DNA of 64,000 nucleotides from Ophiura sarsii (Eukaryota > Echinodermata > Ophiuroidea > Amphilepidida > Ophiuridae), in assembly GCA_035610835.1 (NCBI GenBank), contig CM069454.1, forward strand, positions 186,001 to 250,000. Reading direction: 5' to 3'. The notes under the pieces are model-generated. The model saw nothing but the letters and a program-made list of their open reading frames with translations. It had not been told where the DNA came from and searched no databases. This document shows, piece after piece, positions 1 through 11,410 of this stretch (the stretch's first letter is position 1; the number at the start of each line of letters is the position of its first letter). The position numbers and the translations under genes are program-made.

Positions 1-609
1 AACATCAATTCATAATAATAATTAATAATTTTATTAATTAGTTAATTAATGAATTAGTAAATAAATGAATTATTGATTGATGTAGTGATTCAATTCAATT
101 ATTAAATTGATTTAATTGTATTTAGCTATTTATTTACTTGATTTTCGAACATTACAAACTATGATTTTCAAATCATATGAATAAATGAAGTTATTTATTT
201 ATAGATTAATCATTATATAAATAAATAGATAAACACATTAATACAAATGAGGGAGTACGTGTCCGTGCTGTATTTATAGTTATGATACATTTCCATTTAT
301 CCACATTCAATAAAGTTTATTCAATGGAGGCCATTAATTAAAATTAATTTAATAATAAGCTTTTAATCTACCTCATCTGAGCGATGATTGTCTTTTTTAA
401 GACTCTTCTTGTTTGATCTGAAGTGCTCTCGGATTATTTGTGACCTGAATGCTGCGCTGAAGGGGTCTTGTGATAACACATGTTAGCACAGACGCTACAA
501 GATTAACCAAATAATTCAGTGACATTCAATTTCATATGAAGTTTAATAATCCCATTGCAAGTGGCATTTGAAAATGTCAGTTCAGTTGCGGATGACTCGA
601 CATTGCCAC
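1..609. other. AT-rich sequence, no gene seen
   Basis: The first ~240 bases are a low-complexity run of TTAAT/ATAAAT words. The rest has ordinary AT-rich composition with no sustained open frame and no repeat that I can match elsewhere in the window. Confidence 0.5.
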
Positions 610-927
610 TTAGGCCAAAAAAAAAGAAGGTTTGTCTCAGATGACATGAGAGACTGAAAATCTAATGCGGTCTGCGGATTTTTTTATTTTTATTTTTTTT
701 TCAATTTAGACCTGATCGTCATTTGTTTGGTCAAAAAGTTGGATTTTGCAAGATTTTTTTGAGAAAATTGGAAAAGAAAAAAAAATTGGGAAAAAAAATA
801 GGAAAAAAATTGGAAAAAATAAATAAATTGAAAAAAAAAAAAAAATCCACTAAAAAAAAAGCTTACGCGGGCGGTTTCGGGAATGCGCGCGGGTCATCTG
901 AGACAAACCTTTTTTTTTTTTGCCTTA
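610..927. mobile_element. MITE with TTAGGCC(A)n ends
   Basis: The inverted ends are visible: a short TTAGGCC and an A-run lead into GGTTTGTCTCAGATGA on the left (629-644), and TCATCTGAGACAAACC followed by a T-run and TGCCTTA close the right (893-927). The interior is A-rich filler. The open frame through it (lysine-rich, 73 codons) is an artefact of the A-runs. Elements at 6406 and 49622 have the same architecture (TAAGGC, A-run, then a G/TCTCA- or TTTGATTGG-type word), so I take them as related families. Target duplication is not clear. Confidence 0.7.
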
Positions 928-968
928 CCAACTGGGGAAAATAGAGTCTTTTTCTTACTACTTAAAAT

Positions 969-1157
969 AAAGATGTGTTTAGAAAAGGTATGTTTAGCGT
1001 ATTGACTGTTAGTGTTTAGAAATTGAACACCAATGTTTAGTGATTTGACACATGACGTTTAGCCACGTTTTTATAGCCTCTTAGAAACATGTTTACAAAG
1101 TGATGGCAAGAATGTGTTTAGAAAAGTGTTTACTCGCTAAACACAGTTTTTAGAGTG
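969..1157. mobile_element. Truncated TACACT(C/G)TAAAAA MITE
   Basis: Shares its body (many GTGTTTAGAAA words) and its right end AAACACAGTTTTTAGAGTG with the complete copy at 1430-1643, but starts inside the element, so its left end is missing. A TA follows the right end at 1158-1159. Confidence 0.75.
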
Positions 1158-1316
1158 TACATAATACCATCTTTCCTCATTTGGGCCTTGGGGAGTGTAT
1201 TATCTGAGACGAATCGTCTCAGGTATTATCACTATAATGGGGAGTCCGTAAAGCACGCACCCTATTCAATGTTATATTTTCGACGTACACATTTTCCCAA
1301 AATGTCACATAGCGAC

Positions 1317-1708
1317 AGATCTTTTACGCGGCTATTTGGTTTTACCATAAACATGATAAATGTTTCTTCAGAAACCTTCCCCAACTTTCAAGGTCTATCT
1401 CAAGGATTACAGAATCAATACTATAGGTACACTCTAAAAAGTGTGTTTAGAAAGTGATGGCAAAGATGTGTTTAGAAAAGGTATGTTTAGCGTATTGACT
1501 GTTAGTGTTTAGAAATTGAACACCAATGTTTAGTGATTTGACACATGATGTTTAGCCATGTTTAGCCTCTGAACATGTTTACAAAGTGATGGCAAGAATG
1601 TGTTTAGAAAAGTGTTTACACGCTAAACACAGTTTTTAGAGTGTATATGTTTGTAATATTAGTGACATTCTGGAATGTCCGTCTGCTGACGCCTGCCGCG
1701 TGGAAATG
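1317..1708 (+). mobile_element. CACTTTCCACGCGG MITE, copy 1, split
   Basis: Left part (1317-1427) matches the family at 7949 and 59268: ACGCGGCTATT, then CAGAAACC and the CTATCTCAAG region. The right part (1646-1708) carries the GACATTCTGGAATGTC and CTGCCGCGTGGAAA end with TTAA after it. Between them sits the TA-flanked element 1430-1643, so this copy was already present when that element inserted. Confidence 0.7.
1430..1643. mobile_element. TA-flanked MITE inside copy 1 of another MITE
   Basis: Ends CACTCTAAAAA and TTTTTAGAGTG are inverted repeats, flanked by TA at 1428-1429 and 1644-1645, as in Tc1/mariner-type insertion. The body is made of many GTGTTTAGAAA-like words. A third relative lies at 27168-27372. 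No coding capacity. Confidence 0.8.
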
Positions 1709-1714
1709 TTAACA

Positions 1715-2784
1715 TTTTCTTAACCAAGATACAATTGACTAAAATTCCAAAATTCCACTCCCAAACCGATCATCAGACTTGTTAGTACACGTGACCACAA
1801 CATACAATCAATTTTTGAACTTTAATCGAACTTTATAGTAGTAGAAACCTGGGGGTTAAAATCGAGTATGTACCCCTGGATGAATAAACCTCTGTGGATA
1901 CCCCGGTAAATGGTTCACTTAGCGCGATATCCGATGGGATGAAATATGTCCCTTGTTGAAATCAGCTCTATCTTCGCAACAGGTTTAGTGTATAATATAA
2001 GATGATACATTGATGTCGTCATACCGGTCCCATGTAATGTAGCCTACATAAACAAATAATTATCAAAAGTGGCCAAAGTGGGATTCGCATTCTTGTTATA
2101 CTGAATTAATCATATCTCGCGAGTAAGGGGTGAAATGTGGGGTAAATTGTGATTGATAGAGGTCCAACAGTTTATTTTGTGGTTTTTTAAATCATGTGAT
2201 TCTAATTATTTCGTCCCTTCCCCTCATGGGGCAGTTTTTAACATGCCCTGTATTTCAATTTTTGAATAAACCCGCGGCTGCAATTTCCGAATTACAACCA
2301 AAAAAAAGAAGGAGAAAGCTATGCATATTTATGGGGAAGTAAAAGAAAAAGGAGAAAGTATACCTTTTGCAAACTTGACATGTTACCGAGTTCAAAAAGT
2401 GGACCTAAGGCGACAAAAATAACATTTCTCACTTCAAATTCCATTTTCCTCATGCCAATAGTTTTTACAAACACTTGTAAATTGATCAGATTGCAAAGTT
2501 CGTGGAAACAATAATGTTATAAGCAGACCAGGCATGCAGGGTGCAAAATGCATGAAAAAAGTAATGTTTATGGATCAATTCAATGCCATATAATTGTGTG
2601 CGTTAACATGGGTAAAGAGATCATGGTCCCGGGCATGGTCCATCCATAATACCACAAACCATTCTGATGTGCAGTGCTTTTGTGGGTGTGTCACTGGTGT
2701 GTCGGGGGCAGGGCACTAGTCTTACGTGCATATTAATTGCAGCGCCCGGTATGCCATACATGATGATGTGACGTTTACGGGTTA
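1715..2784. other. No gene recognised
   Basis: Mixed-composition sequence without a long open frame and without a repeat seen elsewhere in the window. Short adenine-rich words near 2300-2350 are low complexity. Confidence 0.4.
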
Positions 2785-3049
2785 GGGACGCACTATTTGA
2801 TTTCCAGGGGGGGGGGGGGGGGTAGGAAGTTGGGTCCGGGGGTGAAATTTTTTTTTTTTGCTGCCGTAAGGGGGGAATTTTTTTTTTTAATGTATTCATT
2901 CATATTGAGTTGGGTGGGGGTAGAATTTTTTTTTTTTTTTTTTTTACTCATCAGGGGGGGAATTTTTTTTTTTGGGCCTACATAGAGGGTGAATTTTTTT
3001 TTTCCAAAAACTTCCTACCCCCTCCCTGGAAATCTAATGGTGCGTCCCT
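2785..3049. mobile_element. MITE with AGGGACGCAC ends and poly-G
   Basis: Left end TTAGGGACGCAC, TGATTTCCAGGG and GTAGGAAG pair with CTTCCTACCCCC, CCCTGGAAATC and GTGCGTCCCTTA on the right. A 16-base G run lies at 2807-2822, and the interior alternates GGGGG and T-runs. The short frames here (F/G-rich) are composition artefacts. A left-truncated relative lies at 34928-35116. Confidence 0.75.
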
Positions 3050-3436
3050 TAGCATGGTCAGCCCTGCCTGCGCTCTCCAACTGGCACAACATTTGTCACA
3101 ACTACCGAATGCAACCCGGGATGCAGCCCATCAATTAGTCTTGATACAAGTTTGCTTCTACATTGTCTGTATAGAACTCTTTCTTGCGTTTTTTGGCTTG
3201 CTTAAAGTCTAGCATCTATGTTGTCCCAGATATTTCATATTATAGTGTTTAAACGTGGCGTTGAATTACCACATCCGAAAGGTGAGAACCCGGATGATTA
3301 GTGTCGTCTGGTATCAGAGACACGATATCTTATCAATCCCATAATGCTTTGCGATACGAACAGATTTATCGCTGGATCTTACCTCTCCTTTCTAATGTCT
3401 TTGGTTTAACTCAAATGAACAAATCATTAGTATTTT
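3050..3436. other. No gene recognised
   Basis: Short interval between two MITEs. The 72-codon frame crossing 3301-3519 runs into the MITE at 3441 and is not credible as a gene. Confidence 0.4.
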
Positions 3437-3440
3437 TTAA

Positions 3441-3819
3441 AGGGGCAGTGAGAGATACGTATGGGAGTGCGCCCTCAATTATCCTGGAAATCAGTTTTTT
3501 GCATCAAAGTAATACTTAGGCATACACTAACTACCATCTGAAACAGTTTACCAACATTCGCCGTTCATCATATAAAATGTCATGATTTTCTTAGTTTCGA
3601 TATGATTATATCGAAACTAGGTGCTGAATTCGGAAGTTATGCTATCGTTTTACTTGCGGATTTTCGCGGCAAATCTCAACCAGGAAGTGCCGTTATTTGC
3701 TTATTTGGCATGAAGGCGATGTCGGAATTGTATGACATTTTAGATTTGGGCTATGATGTTGATGATTATCTTTACGTTATTTGCTCATTTAGTATATCAA
3801 TACAACTCTCAATGCCCCT
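3441..3819. mobile_element. TTAA-flanked AGGGG MITE
   Basis: AGGGGCAGTGAGAG at the left and CTCTCAATGCCCCT at the right are inverted, with TTAA at 3437-3440 and 3820-3823. A central hairpin is built on TAGTTTCGATA / TATCGAAACTA (about 3592-3619). It shares the 'gcgccctcaatta' subterminal word with the AGGGACA family at 7359, so it belongs to the same broad group with a TTAA (piggyBac-like) target. Confidence 0.8.
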
Positions 3820-3829
3820 TTAAGAAGAC

Positions 3830-5010
3830 TGAGTTAGAATCTCTCTTTTTAAGTCCTCTTTAAGAATGATCTTAAGTTGTCCGTAAAAGGGCCCAGATAT
3901 AGGCCTAGTGCTCTGATAATTGTGTTATTAAAAGTGTTTTTTTATATGAACTATGGATTACAAATCAGCGCGGGAAAATGTTAAAGGCTATTGCATTATG
4001 GGAAGCGCGATCATCTTGTTTTTCTTTCTGGTCTGGTATTTTATTAGTAGGGCATACCTGGTGGGTCGCAGGACTTTCTGTTGCGCGACGCACGCAAGAC
4101 TCTAATAATGACTTGCCCTAGTTGTAACTATAGCAAGTAAATAGTACTAACAAAAACCTGAAACATATTCTAGGTTTCCACTCAATTTTAATCTGATTAA
4201 AAACCAAACGGTTTCAAAAAGTTTTAACTATTATCAAATTCTGAATTTTACAAAATCAAATCAGAATTAAGAGTCGTTGTTTTTACATTAATCGATTTTT
4301 GTTCTTTATTTCATCCATAACGTTTTTGTTAACAAGAAGCTGACATATCGGTAATAGACTTGATTTCAGTCTAATGAGCATTTACTTTTAAAGCAGGTTT
4401 TGTGTTAATCAACCCCAGACGCAATACCATGCTGGTAATGGCGATTAATATACCGTATACATGTATACCCACCCGATACCACCTCTGGATTTGTACTTGA
4501 AAGACTAGAGCCTACCATGGCCAGCTTTCTTAACGTCCTGATCACTTGATGACAGACACAACAAAGTTACATGAAGAAATTCTAACTAAGGGGAATTCCC
4601 TAAGAAACTGGCTGTCGAGTGGGGTTTTCCCCCTTTAACAATTTGTAAGCTGATATAAAATAAACCAAAAAGGGTTTTACAACTGGTGCCAATATGTCTA
4701 ATAATATATTTGAGTGAAAGACAGCGAAATTATAGGAAATTATGATGTGCCGGCTTAGATGGATTAGTATAATTTTCTTGAACTCTGTATATAGGTCACA
4801 TGCGTTTCAAGAGTTTATCAAAAAACATAAGTATAAAAGTGAAATCTAAACACTAAAAGCTGCTTTCTGTGGCTGTACAATTGTTTTCATAAGTGGTCTA
4901 GTTTCTCGTCTCGTATTTTTATATCCATCAATTTTGTGAATCTAAAGATGAAGAAAATGATTAAAGTTTTCATATGAACGAATCATCAGATCTAGTGTAT
5001 CGTCGTGACC
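3830..5010. other. No gene recognised
   Basis: AT-rich single-copy-like sequence. I see no long frame, no inverted ends and no match to other parts of the window. Confidence 0.4.
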
Positions 5011-5063
5011 AAACCAGCCCCCCCCCCCCCCCCCCGCCAGGAGGCACTCCCCCTGCCCGCTCC

Positions 5064-5267
5064 CAGTGGCGTACCGACCGGGGGGGGGGGGGCAGGGGGG
5101 CAAGTTGCAAACACCGAGGAATTGGCATTATTTGTTAACTGTTGTGCTTTTTTGAGTCTCCAAAATTTTGTGACCGTGCGAAATGTTGTGACTTTGCGAA
5201 ATTTTGTGACTGTGCGAAATTTTGTGACTATGCGAAATTTTTTGACCGTGCGAATTTTTTTGATCCT

Positions 5268-5321
<54 letters not shown>

Positions 5322-5468
5322 ACTTACGTGAAATTCACGAGTTGACTGACTGGGAATAATTTGGGGCAACCTTTTACGAAAATTTACCGGGAAATTTACG
5401 CCACTACCGGGACGACATACTTCTGCCCCCCCCCCCCCCCCTGGCTCACATGCCGCGGTACGCGCCTG
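5064..5468. mobile_element. hAT-like MITE, CAGTGGCGTACC ends, core 1 (copy A)
   Basis: Left end CAGTGGCGTACCG and right end CGGTACGCGCCTG are imperfect inverted repeats, flanked by a perfect 8-bp duplication CCCGCTCC (5056-5063 and 5469-5476). The duplication length and the CAG/CTG ends point to hAT-type transposition. The interior holds a ~17-bp tandem repeat read as TTGTGACCGTGCGAAAT (about 5166-5260), then a 53-base C run (5269-5321), then CGTGAAATTCACGAG. Copies of this interior lie at 41814 (with different ends) and 46185. Proline/glycine frames through it are artefacts of the C run. Confidence 0.9.
5269..5321. repeat. 53-base homopolymer C tract
   Basis: An uninterrupted run of about 53 C on the plus strand within the hAT-like MITE 5064-5468. 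The equivalent position in the copies at 41814 and 46185 is a short G/C-rich run on the opposite strand, so the tract expanded in this copy. Its exact length may depend on the assembly. Confidence 0.85.
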
Positions 5469-5469
5469 C

Positions 5470-6405
5470 CCGCTCCCTCTCCCCGAATGAATTTAAAAAA
5501 AATCTATGTATATTTAACAACAAAAATAGTCGGTTATATCCCTGACCTCCTGGTCACAGGGCTGTCCCACTCATTTCCCTCATGCCCACGCCCCCCCCCC
5601 CCCCACCTTGAAAAGAGTGAAAAGCGCCCCGCCCCCCACCCCCCCACCCCCCCCCCCCCACCCCCCCCCCCCCCCCAACTACCCTTGAAAAGAGTGAAAA
5701 GGCGGGTGCGGTATGAATCACATTGATGCCTAATTGAAAATACTTTCAGCATCAGCCCTCAACACGATTATTTAGCTCAGTTTATGAGTCCTACATGTAA
5801 ACGACCCAACAATATGACGCACGGAAGCTATTTTAACATTCTTTTCTTACTTCCCTCTTCACTTTCTTTTGAGACTTGTTGCCTTGCCCCCAGGGAGGTA
5901 TCCAGCGTAATATAAGCCTTAATCATGCTAATGCTTCGACTTATTTCACCCCCTTCAAGTCCATTTTCGAAAGATTTCTTAACCTATTTGTCTTGGTCGG
6001 TCAGTAACATACTGCACTTTGAGCTTTTCTCATTGAATCTCGATGCATTGTGTTTGAGATGTATAACGTATATTATGTAAATGCTATTTTATCCAATACC
6101 TGAAGCAATTAGTCGGGTGGGTATTATGTTTGAAAATACCTAGCGTTTTTAAGATATACACAAACGTTGAAGCGATAAAAATACAAAAGGTTATTGTGGT
6201 TTTAGGAAAAACACGAAATCACATTCCTGAGCACTGCTCGTCAAAGGTCGCCGCTCATTGGTTCCTGATAAAGCAATGATTGCCTTAAAGATTTAAAGAA
6301 TATTTTCATTTCCCCACTTTACCTTGTATTCTACCTTATAATACTTGCTGAAAGGTATTCGTTGAGGGCCAGGGCCCATCGTGTACATTACCTGAAATGA
6401 TATAA
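5470..6405. other. C-rich tracts then no gene recognised
   Basis: 5590-5680 is a string of C runs separated by single A or G, bracketed by two copies of CCTTGAAAAGAGTGAAAA (about 5607 and 5683), so it is a small direct duplication. The remainder is AT-rich with nothing I recognise. Confidence 0.5.
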
Positions 6406-6737
6406 TAAGGCCTAAAAAAAATGGTTTGATTGGCCTAACATGACAAAAACAAATAGGGTAGGTCGGTCGGGATTTTTTTTTTAAATCACTTGCTTTTGGG
6501 ACTTTAAATTGCCGAAAATGAAAGCAAACAGTCAGAAACTATAATACTTTGCTCAATTTTTATACTTTTTTTTATTTTTATTTTTTAAATTTTCTTAATT
6601 TTTTAAAAACATTTTCGTAATGTTTTTTCTTTTTTCTTTTTTTCCTCCCTTAAAATAATGAAAAATATTTAGAGTCGGCGATGTATTTAGGGTCTGTCGG
6701 GTTAGGCCAATCAAACTCTTTTTTTTTGTGGGCCTTA
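6406..6737. mobile_element. MITE with TAAGGCC...TTTGATTGGCC ends
   Basis: TAAGGCCTAAAAAAAATGG and TTTGATTGGCCTAAC on the left pair with GTTAGGCCAATCAAACTC, a T-run and GGCCTTA on the right. The AT-rich interior has no coding capacity. Architecture resembles 610-927 and 49622-49876. Confidence 0.75.
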
Positions 6738-6785
6738 TGTAGTATAGGACCATGAACTTTTTTGTTACCCCTTCAATTTACCTGA

Positions 6786-7225
6786 GAGTGTCCCTGACCA
6801 GCTGATTTGATGTTGGCTAATTCAAAATAGATGATCGGTACCAAAAATCTGAGATAAACATTGAATGAGCAAATTTCTTTCTCCGCAGTTTGATATCAAA
6901 CAAAATTGAATGGATACTTTTAAAGTTATGGCGATTTCAATGACCGCGCATAACATCAGCAAAGTTGCACTAGAAATTGTTTTCATGGGATATCATTGAT
7001 TTGTGTATGATTAATGTCATAACTGTGTGCTATCTGAACCAGCCACCTAGGTACCTGGATGAATGGGTCTGGAGTGATTGCGGTATTAAGGGTGTGTTAG
7101 CTGTGAAGATTAAACGTCTTTTGCTGATTAGCTGTGAGTCTTTACACACACATTTTTGGTACCGAATATCTATTTTGAATTAGCCAACATAAAAGCACCT
7201 GGCCAGGGACTTTTTGTGCTAGGTG
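6786..7225. mobile_element. Foldback element (CACCTAGCACA family), copy 1
   Basis: Related along its length to the complete copy 52483-53126: TGTCCCTGACCAG and GGTACCAAAAATCTGAGA on the left, and the inverse GGTACCGAA plus AGGGACTTTTTGTGCTAGGTG at the right, followed by TA. The left tip is degraded. A 68-codon frame inside has no support as a gene. Confidence 0.7.
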
Positions 7226-7358
7226 TATATAGCAAATCAGCTACGAACAATTATGCATAATTTATTTTATCAAACAATTATCTTGAGATTGTTATGCAGT
7301 TGAAAGACCTGGAATAGTGAATAGGTCTGAACATGATTGAACAACGAATGGACATTAA

Positions 7359-7757
7359 AGGGACACTAAGAGATGTGTTGGAGGCAGCGCCCTCAATTAT
7401 GATAAAAACTGAGATTAGTTTATTTTTATAATTGTATTACATGTATGAACTTACACCTATAAGGATTAAGAAAAATCAGCTCTCTTTGTACCAGAAAACG
7501 TCGATTCAAAAAATGCTGGTCCCGCGGGACCAGCATTTTACGTCCGACAGTATCCCCGTGCAGTACGCGTGATACATAACGCGAACCATATTTGCATAGA
7601 GGGCGTTTTTCAATAAATAGCGATGATATTGTTTTAATCTAGTTTTGCTGTGTTTTTTGTTAGTAGAAACAACAATAATGGCGATTTTTAATGTTCATCT
7701 TGAATTCTGAAGTAAATTTTTAAACATTTAAACTTTTCAACACCACTTAATGTCCCT
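7359..7757. mobile_element. TTAA-flanked AGGGACA MITE with perfect central palindrome
   Basis: TTAA (7355-7358), AGGGACACTAAG at left; CTTAATGTCCCT, TTAA (7758-7761) at right. Relatives at about 30820-31227 and 31290-31490. The centre holds a perfect 30-bp palindrome at 7510-7539 (arm AAAATGCTGGTCCCG). Confidence 0.85.
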
Positions 7758-7948
7758 TTAATGCCATGTGCACTTTAGAACCAATAAATGTTCCCGTAAT
7801 GTATTATCTATCAAATAGATCGTCATGTTTGCCTCATTCCACATGGTTAAATGTGTAGTAAACCGTTATCTCTACTATATAATGGCCTCAGCTGTTACAT
7901 CCATCGTGATAACAATTAAGTGCTCTTTCGTTCCATTAACTTGTATAA

Positions 7949-8183
7949 CACTTTCCACGCGGCTATTAGTTTTGACATACAAAACAGATTTTTCAGAAAC
8001 CTTTCCCAGCTTTCAAAGTCTATCTCAAGAATTACTGAACCAATACTAGGCATGCTTGTACTTATTGTAATGCATTTCTTGTGGTGAATCCAAAATGGTA
8101 ATGAAATTCAATAATTTGGACATTTTTAAACATTTTGTGACATTTTTGAAAGTCGTCTGCAGACGCCTGCCGCGTTGAAAGTG
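7949..8183 (+). mobile_element. CACTTTCCACGCGG MITE, copy 2
   Basis: Full-length 235-bp copy. The left end CACTTTCCACGCGG is preceded by ATAA and the right end CCGCGTTGAAAGTG is followed by TTAA. Inside are CAGAAACCTTTCCC, the ATTACTGAACCAATAC word and the TGACATTTTTGAAAGTCGTC region shared by all six copies in this window. Confidence 0.85.
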
Positions 8184-8189
8184 TTAAGG

Positions 8190-9180
8190 ATCTACGCTTG
8201 TATTCAATCATTCTTACGAGCGAAAAAAGATGGATGGTGTTCATATTTAAACAGAATATCATATGAGAGGACAAGGATGCTTTACATCATGAATGCAGCA
8301 AGAGAAGATTTATTAACATTCCCACAACACAAGATGTCACACTCACGCACGTTCACGGTATCATAATTATTTCAAAGCATTCTTCATTGTAGGTTCCCTT
8401 CCAAAAGTCCTAACTTTCACGACCCGAAAAGAACAGAAAACTTAGAGCGATAATAATTTTGAGATGATCCCTAGCAATATAACTGGTACCATTTATTCAT
8501 ACATGCTCCTTATTTTACTATCGACCCACGTTATCATATACAAATAGAGGTAAAGGTAGCTCAAAAATGAACAAAAAAGTTGGCATCAGCCATAGATTTT
8601 TCTACTACTGCGCATGCGTAACTATCGGAAAGGTCAATCGATTTATACACGCAGCCATTTGAGATTTAACAGCTGATCAAGTATTTCAATCAGGTGCCCG
8701 TAAATCTGGCAATATTTCGCCTTCAGCTCTTGCTGTCGGCTAGAAGTGTTGTGGTATTCGCATTATTTTCAACAGATATAGCTTGAACATGTTTAACGAG
8801 TGAAGAAACACCTCTACAATTGCAGCACTGCGGCACAAAACACAACAGATATTTAAAGTCCATTTGACCAAAGACGGTGATTTTACATGTTATTAATTAG
8901 GCGAAAAGCTCAGTGCGTGTACGTTACTTGAAATAGATGTTAATAGATTTAAAACATATCAAAATAGACTATCGGTGAACACTACTTTGGCAAAATCTTG
9001 CACCATACAAGTTGTACAATTCAATGAAGCATGTAAAATAAATATTGACCGCTCATGAGGGATATGGTGAAACTATATCCCGCTGTCATCTGTACCGCTC
9101 TGTATTATTTGCCTCATTTGTGTAGTGGTACTCCTTAGGTTCTGGATGACCGTTCAATATAGGTAAATATACATAGGCCC
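8190..9180. other. No gene recognised; possible NRF1-like site
   Basis: Single-copy-like sequence. ACTGCGCATGCGTAA at about 8606-8620 matches the palindromic core recognised by NRF1 in animals, but there is no exon next to it, so a promoter here is conjecture. Confidence 0.3.
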
Positions 9181-9275
9181 TATAAAAATAATAATAATAA
9201 AGTACATTTATTAAGCGCTTAAAACAGAAGTCACTAAGCGCTTTACATAGCATAAAAATCAAAAACATTATATAT
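9180..9275 (-). mobile_element. Retroposon 3' tail, (ATT)n type
   Basis: On the minus strand this reads AAGCGCTTA...AAGCGCTTAATAAATG followed by (TTA)n. The word GCGCT followed by TATAAAT or TAATAAAT and an ATT microsatellite is the usual 3' end of many marine-invertebrate retroposons. Similar tails occur at 11417 (minus) and 43147 (plus). The body is not identified. Confidence 0.5.
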
Positions 9276-9279
9276 CAGC

Positions 9280-10638
9280 AAGTATAAGCACACATAAAAC
9301 CAGGAATTACATAATATAAAAGATACGGCATATATGATCAGGCAGTTAAAAAGATTCAAAAAGTTAAAAATGTACAAAACCACCAGGGTTGTCGATAAAA
9401 ACAATTTTACAACGCAAATTATTTCAGATTAACCAGTATAGTAAGTCCGAAAAAGGTGCGTTTTAAGATGCTATTTGAAGACTGAAACAGTTTCGGCTGT
9501 GTGTGTGTGTTTATCGAGAAGAAAGAAAAAGAATCAATGCACGCGCACTGATGTTATTTTGTGAAAATGTCACGATCCATATCAACATTAGCGCAATTTC
9601 ATTGATTTTTTTAAATTGCTCGAGAAATACATCTTACGCATGGATTGACCTTCATACACGACACAATACAAATCAAAATTCGGGCATACTTCAAATATCT
9701 TTGTAACGACTAAAACATTTAAACAAGTTTGTTAATACCCGCAGTACAGTAAAAATTGGCTAACCCGTGAAGCCTGAACAACGAATCAACACAAAGTGCG
9801 TGGTGCGCGAACTGTACGGTGCGCGCGGCGGAGCACAATTACGCATTTTTCGCGTATTTCGGTGTCCTGTCCTCTGATTGGTTCGAAACAAAACAAAAAT
9901 AAGATTGTATATGAATTGTATACAAATCATCTTCAATAAGACTCCCCGGAAATCATAAGCCAAAGGAATTCAAATCGGATCACTTGGTGACAGATTTTTG
10001 TATACCATCCTCAATTCTCTTTTATTTGTATATGAGAAATAGGAACCGTCTGTCTGTATGTTACTATATCCTGTTCGTTCAAATGCATTATTCATTCATC
10101 TAATACTTGAAATTTATTCTTATTGTTATACATTTTCTTGTTACAAAAGAATGTGATGGCATGACGATTCCAATTCCGAGGTGTGCTACTTCAATGTTGC
10201 TGATATTAATTTCCTTTGTGATGAATGTAATTCCATTTATCTAAAAGCAAGGTGCCGCGATGAGATCCATTTCTACAATTTATATTTATTCCAGCGCTGA
10301 ATATGTAGTTTGTAAATTCTGAAAGATTCAAAAGGGAAGTCGAAATTATGTTACAAATAATTTCAGAACTAGAGCAAATTAATATTGAGATCGGGCCGGG
10401 GCTCTATTATGCTGGCACGATTTGAACCGGTTGTATACACATGGATTATTGATTCAATCATATTGCATAGAAACACTTGTATTTTGATCAAACACCACTG
10501 GAACGTCCTGGGAAAAGTAAATATAAGAAAAAACATCGTCAAAAAATACAAACACATTTCGCTGATCCTGAAATTTCATGAAATGTTCATGTTAAAATTG
10601 GAAGTAAATTCAGAAACAATCTGGCATCAGATCACCGC
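9280..10638. other. No gene recognised
   Basis: AT-rich, with short frames on both strands (60-90 codons) that show no domain, no splice context and no paralogue in the window. Confidence 0.4.
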
Positions 10639-10918
10639 TCTGAAAATACACCATTGACAATATACACATTATCAAGAGGAACTCGACTGCATTCCGTACT
10701 TCGACCATCCCAGCACCATCTAATCGATATCCACATGTCTCTTTACTCGCAACGGACACACCCCAAACACACCCATCAAGTACACACTAGAACACCTCCG
10801 CGCGATACAATTTACGTGCAGTGAAATTTCACATAAGCCGCTCGTGAAAGTTGCCAGCCATACACCCAACTATTCTCCACGCATCTACATTTTAAATTAA
10901 ATGCACCGTAGGGACATA

Positions 10919-11315
10919 AACTGCTCACAAAAAGTATCGAAACACTTAGAAATGATCCAATATATAACGGCTCGAAAAGGTATGCATTAATCGAAGCAAA
11001 TAACCAAGTGCATAATTTTGTTCTGCGTATTTTGACACCTCAATCGTTGAGATACGATGTTGCGGAGCGGAGTTATTGTCATTTCAATGATCGTGGGTCC
11101 AGTTTCCAAGGTGACACTCATCCCTATTGAAAATCACGAATCTGATCATTCTAAACAGTAATGCAAACCTCTTTCTATAGGGTGATTGTCACGAGGTGTC
11201 AAAATAAGCAGAACAAAATTATGCACTTGGTTATTTGCTCCGATTAATGCATACCCTTTCGAGCCGTTATATATTGGATCATTTCTAAGTGTTTCGATAC
11301 TTTTTGTGAGCAGTT
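10919..11315. mobile_element. TA-type foldback MITE in array unit 1
   Basis: AACTGCTCACAAAAAGTATC at the left is repeated inverted at the right (11296-11315), and the similarity continues for roughly 75 bp at each end with few mismatches. The flanks are TA, or equally AT. Sister units read GGGACATGTGATC without the insert, which fixes the insertion point. Confidence 0.9.
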
Positions 11316-11410
11316 TATGTGATCAATGCAGAGCCAAACATGAGAGGTTCTGACAGTGTTGGTGTTCTCAGCAGGAAATTGCCGCGATGTTCATTTTTTG
11401 CCAATAAGTC

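Noticed and set aside
4992..5369. Poly-Pro and poly-Gly frames around 5.0-5.4 kb and 5.4-5.75 kb
   Set aside because: Produced by long C runs inside and beside a hAT-like MITE.
8606..8620. NRF1-type promoter at 8.6 kb
   Set aside because: A single palindromic match with no exon or transcript evidence beside it.
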